A model generated the notes under the pieces. It made no database searches and was not told where the DNA came from. It saw nothing but the letters and a program-made list of their open reading frames with translations. This document shows positions 61,623 to 64,000 of a DNA stretch of 64,000 nt, in pieces (position 1 is the stretch's first letter; each line of letters opens with the position of its first letter). Origin of the DNA: Thermomicrobium roseum DSM 5159 (GTDB taxonomy: Bacteria; Chloroflexota; Chloroflexia; Thermomicrobiales; Thermomicrobiaceae); the NCBI RefSeq assembly GCF_000021685.1, contig NC_011959.1, positions 992,001 to 1,056,000 on the forward strand, given 5' to 3'. A program made the translations under genes and the position numbers.

Positions 61623-62978
61623 TCAGTCGAGCACATCGCTCAGGGCTGCCGCGACTCCTTCGATGAGGACGTCACATTCGGCTCGCGAAATGGTCAGCGG
61701 CGGTGCCATCACGATACCGTCCGGCGTGCAGCGCACGATGATGCCGCGACGGCGCGTCGCCGCCTCCAGCTTCGGCCCCAGTTTGAACTCGGGCGGGAAC
61801 TTTTCCTTGCTCGCTTTGTCCCGAACGACCTCGACGAGCAGCATGAGACCCTTGCCGCGAACCTCACCGACGTACGGTCGCTCCTCCAGCCGCTTGAGTT
61901 CCTGGAGCAGGTATGCACCGGACGCCGCGGCGTTCTCCCACAGTCTTTCCGCCAGAAGAATGTCGAGATTGCGCAGCGCGACCGCGCACGCGACCGGATG
62001 CCCAGAGTAGGTGAACCCGTGCATGAAGACACGGTCAGCACTCGCTAAGGTTTCAGCGATCTCATCGCTGACGCCGACGCCACCCAGCGGCACATAACCG
62101 GAAGTGATTCCCTTGGCGAACGTCACGATATCCGGCTGGACCCCATATTGCTGCATACCGAACAGCGTGCCAGTCCGCCCGAACCCGGTAATCACCTCGT
62201 CCAATATCAGGAGAATTCCGTACTTGCGCAACACTGCAGCGATGGCCGGCCAGTAGCCGTCAGGTGGAACGACGACACCGCCTGCACCTTGAACCGGCTC
62301 ACCGATGAAAGCCGCGATCGTCTCCGATCCCTCTCGCTCGATCGTTTCTTCCAGTTCCTGGACCAACCGAGCGACGAACTCCTCGTCGGTGAGCCCTTCC
62401 CCGAAACGGTACTTGTACGGTGCGGTGAGGTGGATGAACCCCGGTGGGCGCGGTCCGAACCCTTCCCAGTACGCGGGCACGCCGGTCGCCGACAATGCTC
62501 CCATGGCGATGCCGTGATAGGCCATCCGACGCGACAAAATCTTCACCCTTTCAGGCTGTCCCTTGAGCCACCAGTAATACCGGGCGATCTTGATCGCCGT
62601 CTCGTTCGACTCGGCACCGCCCGACGTGAACTGGAAATGATCGAGTGGTCCAGGAAAGAGCTCGGCCAAGCGCGCCGCCAGCTCGATCGTCGGCGGACTA
62701 GCTAGTCCGAAGAATGTCGGCACGAAGGCGACCCGCTCCATCTGCTCGCGAGCCGCTTCAGCCAACTCGCGCCGACCGTGCCCGATGTTCACGTTCCACA
62801 ATCCCGCGAATCCATCGAGGTAACGCTTCCCCTCAGCATCCCAGACCCAAACCCCCTCTCCACGAACGAGGACGAGCGGTCCCTCCCGCCGGAGCTGGTA
62901 CAGATTGGTCAACGGGTGAAGATGGTGTGCGATATCCTTGGCCACCAGCTCCGCGGCGTTCCAGGTCTCGACTTGCAT
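61623..62978 (-). CDS. Class III PLP-dependent aminotransferase
   Basis: A 451-residue transaminase of the omega-amino acid/4-aminobutyrate group. Features are KRYLDGFAGLWNVNIGHGRR, FTSGGAESNETAIKIARYYW, GEPVQGAGGVVVPPDGYW, LILDEVITGFGRTGT and the PLP lysine in FAKGITSGYVPLGGV. Candidate substrates are 4-aminobutyrate, beta-alanine, putrescine or taurine, and pyruvate; none is certain. The ATG at 62978 follows GAGGAGGG. It is divergent from greA. Confidence 0.87.
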   Translation of the reverse strand: MQVETWNAAELVAKDIAHHLHPLTNLYQLRREGPLVLVRGEGVWVWDAEGKRYLDGFAGLWNVNIGHGRRELAEAAREQMERVAFVPTFFGLASPPTIELAARLAELFPGPLDHFQFTSGGAESNETAIKIARYYWWLKGQPERVKILSRRMAYHGIAMGALSATGVPAYWEGFGPRPPGFIHLTAPYKYRFGEGLTDEEFVARLVQELEETIEREGSETIAAFIGEPVQGAGGVVVPPDGYWPAIAAVLRKYGILLILDEVITGFGRTGTLFGMQQYGVQPDIVTFAKGITSGYVPLGGVGVSDEIAETLASADRVFMHGFTYSGHPVACAVALRNLDILLAERLWENAAASGAYLLQELKRLEERPYVGEVRGKGLMLLVEVVRDKASKEKFPPEFKLGPKLEAATRRRGIIVRCTPDGIVMAPPLTISRAECDVLIEGVAAALSDVLD

Positions 62979-63185
62979 CGTGTTGCCCTCCTCGCCTCCA
63001 GTGCGAACCCTCACCATTGTTCCCGAGTCGAGCGCCCAGTGTCCAGTGCACAGTGCAGTGTTCCCCCACAGCCGACCACAGCATAGTCGGGGACGAAGCC
63101 GCGCAGACGCCGATAATCTTGGGAAGAGAACGGAGCGTCTCGTCGTTGACCGAGCGATTGCGGATGAACCGGCTAGGCCACTGCA
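62979..63185. other. Divergent intergenic region between the aminotransferase and greA
   Basis: The full gap to the greA start is 313 bases. It holds a short cluster of CAGTG repeats (63037-63060) and the greA promoter (63186-63215). No gene is supported here. Confidence 0.5.
63037..63060. repeat. Four CAGTG copies upstream of the aminotransferase gene
   Basis: CAGTG occurs at 63037, 63044, 63051 and 63056, with spacings of 7, 7 and 5 bases. It sits about 60 bases upstream of the aminotransferase start (minus strand). Confidence 0.45.
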
Positions 63186-63215
63186 TTGGCCAACCCGACG
63201 AGACGACGCTATCAT
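63186..63215 (+). promoter_or_regulatory. Promoter of greA
   Basis: TTGGCC (63186-63191) and TATCAT (63210-63215) are 18 bases apart, 77 bases before the greA start. Confidence 0.55.
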
Positions 63216-63291
63216 TACCGTTCGCGTCCGATACGGTAAGGGTCGCTCATCGAGTCGCCAGAGAACGAGTCCGCTAGGAGGTCGAACGAGC

Positions 63292-63762
63292 ATGGCACGC
63301 GAACGAATCCCGATCACGCGAGAGGGGCTGGAGGCGCTCCGTCAGGAGTACGAGTATTTGGTGAAGCACCGGCGACCGGAGATCGCACGCGTCATCCAAG
63401 AAGCACGCGAACATGGTGACATTCGCGAAAACGCGGCCTACGACGCTGCCAAGCATGACCAGGCATTCATCGAGGGGCGAATTCGCGAGATCGAGGAACT
63501 CCTCAAGCGTGTCGAGCTGATCGAGCAACCAACCGACGGTGACCGCTCGGTCGTCCGGGTCGGCTCGACGGTCACCATCGAGATCGATGGTGAAATCGAG
63601 ACGTACACCATCGTCGGCGCGATCGAAGCGAAGCCCTCAGCTGGACGGATTTCCAACGAATCACCGGTCGGTCGTGCTTTGCTCGGTCACCGCGCTGGGG
63701 AGATCGTGCCGATCGAGACGCCGAACGGCACACTCATGGCGCGGATCATCGAGGTCCAGTAA
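63292..63762 (+). CDS. greA: Transcription elongation factor GreA
   Basis: A 156-residue protein that rescues backtracked RNA polymerase by stimulating RNA cleavage. The N-terminal coiled coil contains the catalytic acids in GDIRENAAYDAAKHDQAFIE, and PITREGLEALRQEYEYL leads into it. The C-terminal FKBP-like domain has VRVGSTVTIEIDG and SNESPVGRALLGHRAGEIV. The ATG at 63292 follows AGGAGGT. Length matches the family (about 158). Confidence 0.95.
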   Translation: MARERIPITREGLEALRQEYEYLVKHRRPEIARVIQEAREHGDIRENAAYDAAKHDQAFIEGRIREIEELLKRVELIEQPTDGDRSVVRVGSTVTIEIDGEIETYTIVGAIEAKPSAGRISNESPVGRALLGHRAGEIVPIETPNGTLMARIIEVQ

Positions 63763-63775
63763 AGGTTGGCCTTTC

Positions 63776-64000
63776 ATGTCTACCCGCACCCCAGAAGACC
63801 TCGCCGCATTTTTGTCCCGCCGAGCAGCGCGAGCACGCCTTCTTCCTGCTGAACAGCCGACGCGAACAGTGGAGGAAGCGGCTCGCGCGCTGGGTGTTTC
63901 CCCCCGTCAGATCATCAAGTCGTTGCTCTTCTGCGCAGAGGATGGGACATGCGTTCTCGCGATCGTTCGCGGTGATCAGCGAGTCGATCCCGCGCGACTG
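63776..64000 (+). CDS. YbaK/aminoacyl-tRNA deacylase-like protein (partial, runs off the window)
   Basis: The first 75 codons of a protein continuing past the window end. Its opening (MSTRTPEDLAAFLSRRAARA) and the block LGVSPRQIIKSLLF, then VLAIVRGDQRVD, match the YbaK/ProX family that hydrolyses mischarged tRNAs. AAAGG lies just upstream of the ATG. It follows greA by 13 bases, so it is probably in the same transcript. Confidence 0.8.
   Translation, partial: MSTRTPEDLAAFLSRRAARARLLPAEQPTRTVEEAARALGVSPRQIIKSLLFCAEDGTCVLAIVRGDQRVDPARL

Noticed and set aside
1..64000. CRISPR arrays, insertion sequences, prophage or defence islands
   Set aside because: No regularly spaced repeats, transposase motifs, phage structural genes or defence signature proteins were seen.

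Overview
The window reads as ordinary chromosomal DNA of a GC-rich, probably thermophilic bacterium of the Chloroflexota. The best guess is class Thermomicrobia (Thermomicrobium/Sphaerobacter-like). This is inferred from the mix of core genes, frequent GTG/TTG starts behind good Shine-Dalgarno sites, a surface protein and an anti-sigma factor carrying Chloroflexi-style C-terminal repeats, an alanine dehydrogenase, MCP chemotaxis, and compact housekeeping operons. Species identity cannot be proven from the sequence alone. No CRISPR array, insertion sequence, prophage or integrated element was seen, and base and codon use look even throughout.

Region by region. 1-9 kb: a polyprenyl diphosphate synthase, a degenerate DnaC/IstB-like protein, nucleoside hydrolase, a secreted beta-propeller protein, a minus-strand operon lspA-rluD-glycerate kinase, and a lone MurG-like glycosyltransferase whose 3' end overlaps radA. 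9-17 kb: radA, clpC, a four-domain S1 protein, a class V aminotransferase joined to an O-antigen-ligase-like membrane protein, and a divergent HxlR regulator. 17-26 kb: an MCP with a six-helix His-rich membrane sensor, moaA, then the operon rplS-rnhB-yraN-M20 peptidase-moaB-hisS-LmbE deacetylase (all minus). 26-36 kb: fused homocysteine methyltransferase/MTHFR, an ECF sigma plus membrane anti-sigma pair with a near-consensus promoter, CPBP protease, parB without parA, glyS, xerC, and ald. 36-44 kb: rseP-ispG-PfkB kinase-queG (plus), then ppc convergent with queG, and coaX. 44-51 kb: M42 peptidase, an EF-G-like GTPase preceded by a Trp-rich leader ORF, an RNase HI-like protein, tRNA-Val(GAC), and thrS under a T-box leader. 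51-59 kb: M19 dipeptidase, methyltransferase, HAD phosphatase, M20 peptidase, an RraA-like protein, a DUF4349 lipoprotein, and a MarR-ABC ATPase-ABC permease operon. 59-64 kb: an ALEHAT-motif membrane protein, mnmA, moaC, a class III aminotransferase, greA, and the start of a YbaK-type deacylase.

How the genes work together. Several feed isoprenoid metabolism (polyprenyl synthase, ispG), molybdenum cofactor (moaA, moaB and moaC in three separate loci), translation (rplS, S1, hisS, glyS, thrS, tRNA-Val, rluD, mnmA, queG, EF-G-like) and protein quality control or lipoprotein processing (clpC, lspA, rseP). Transcription units are short and alternate strands. Many convergent pairs overlap or nearly touch (murG/radA, parB/glyS, queG/ppc, mnmA/moaC). 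No clear new defence or biosynthetic system was found. The most interesting items are the degenerate helicase-loader-like protein, the leader peptide coupled to the EF-G-like gene, the XerC without its hairpin lysine, the sigma/anti-sigma surface-sensing module and the His-rich MCP sensor.
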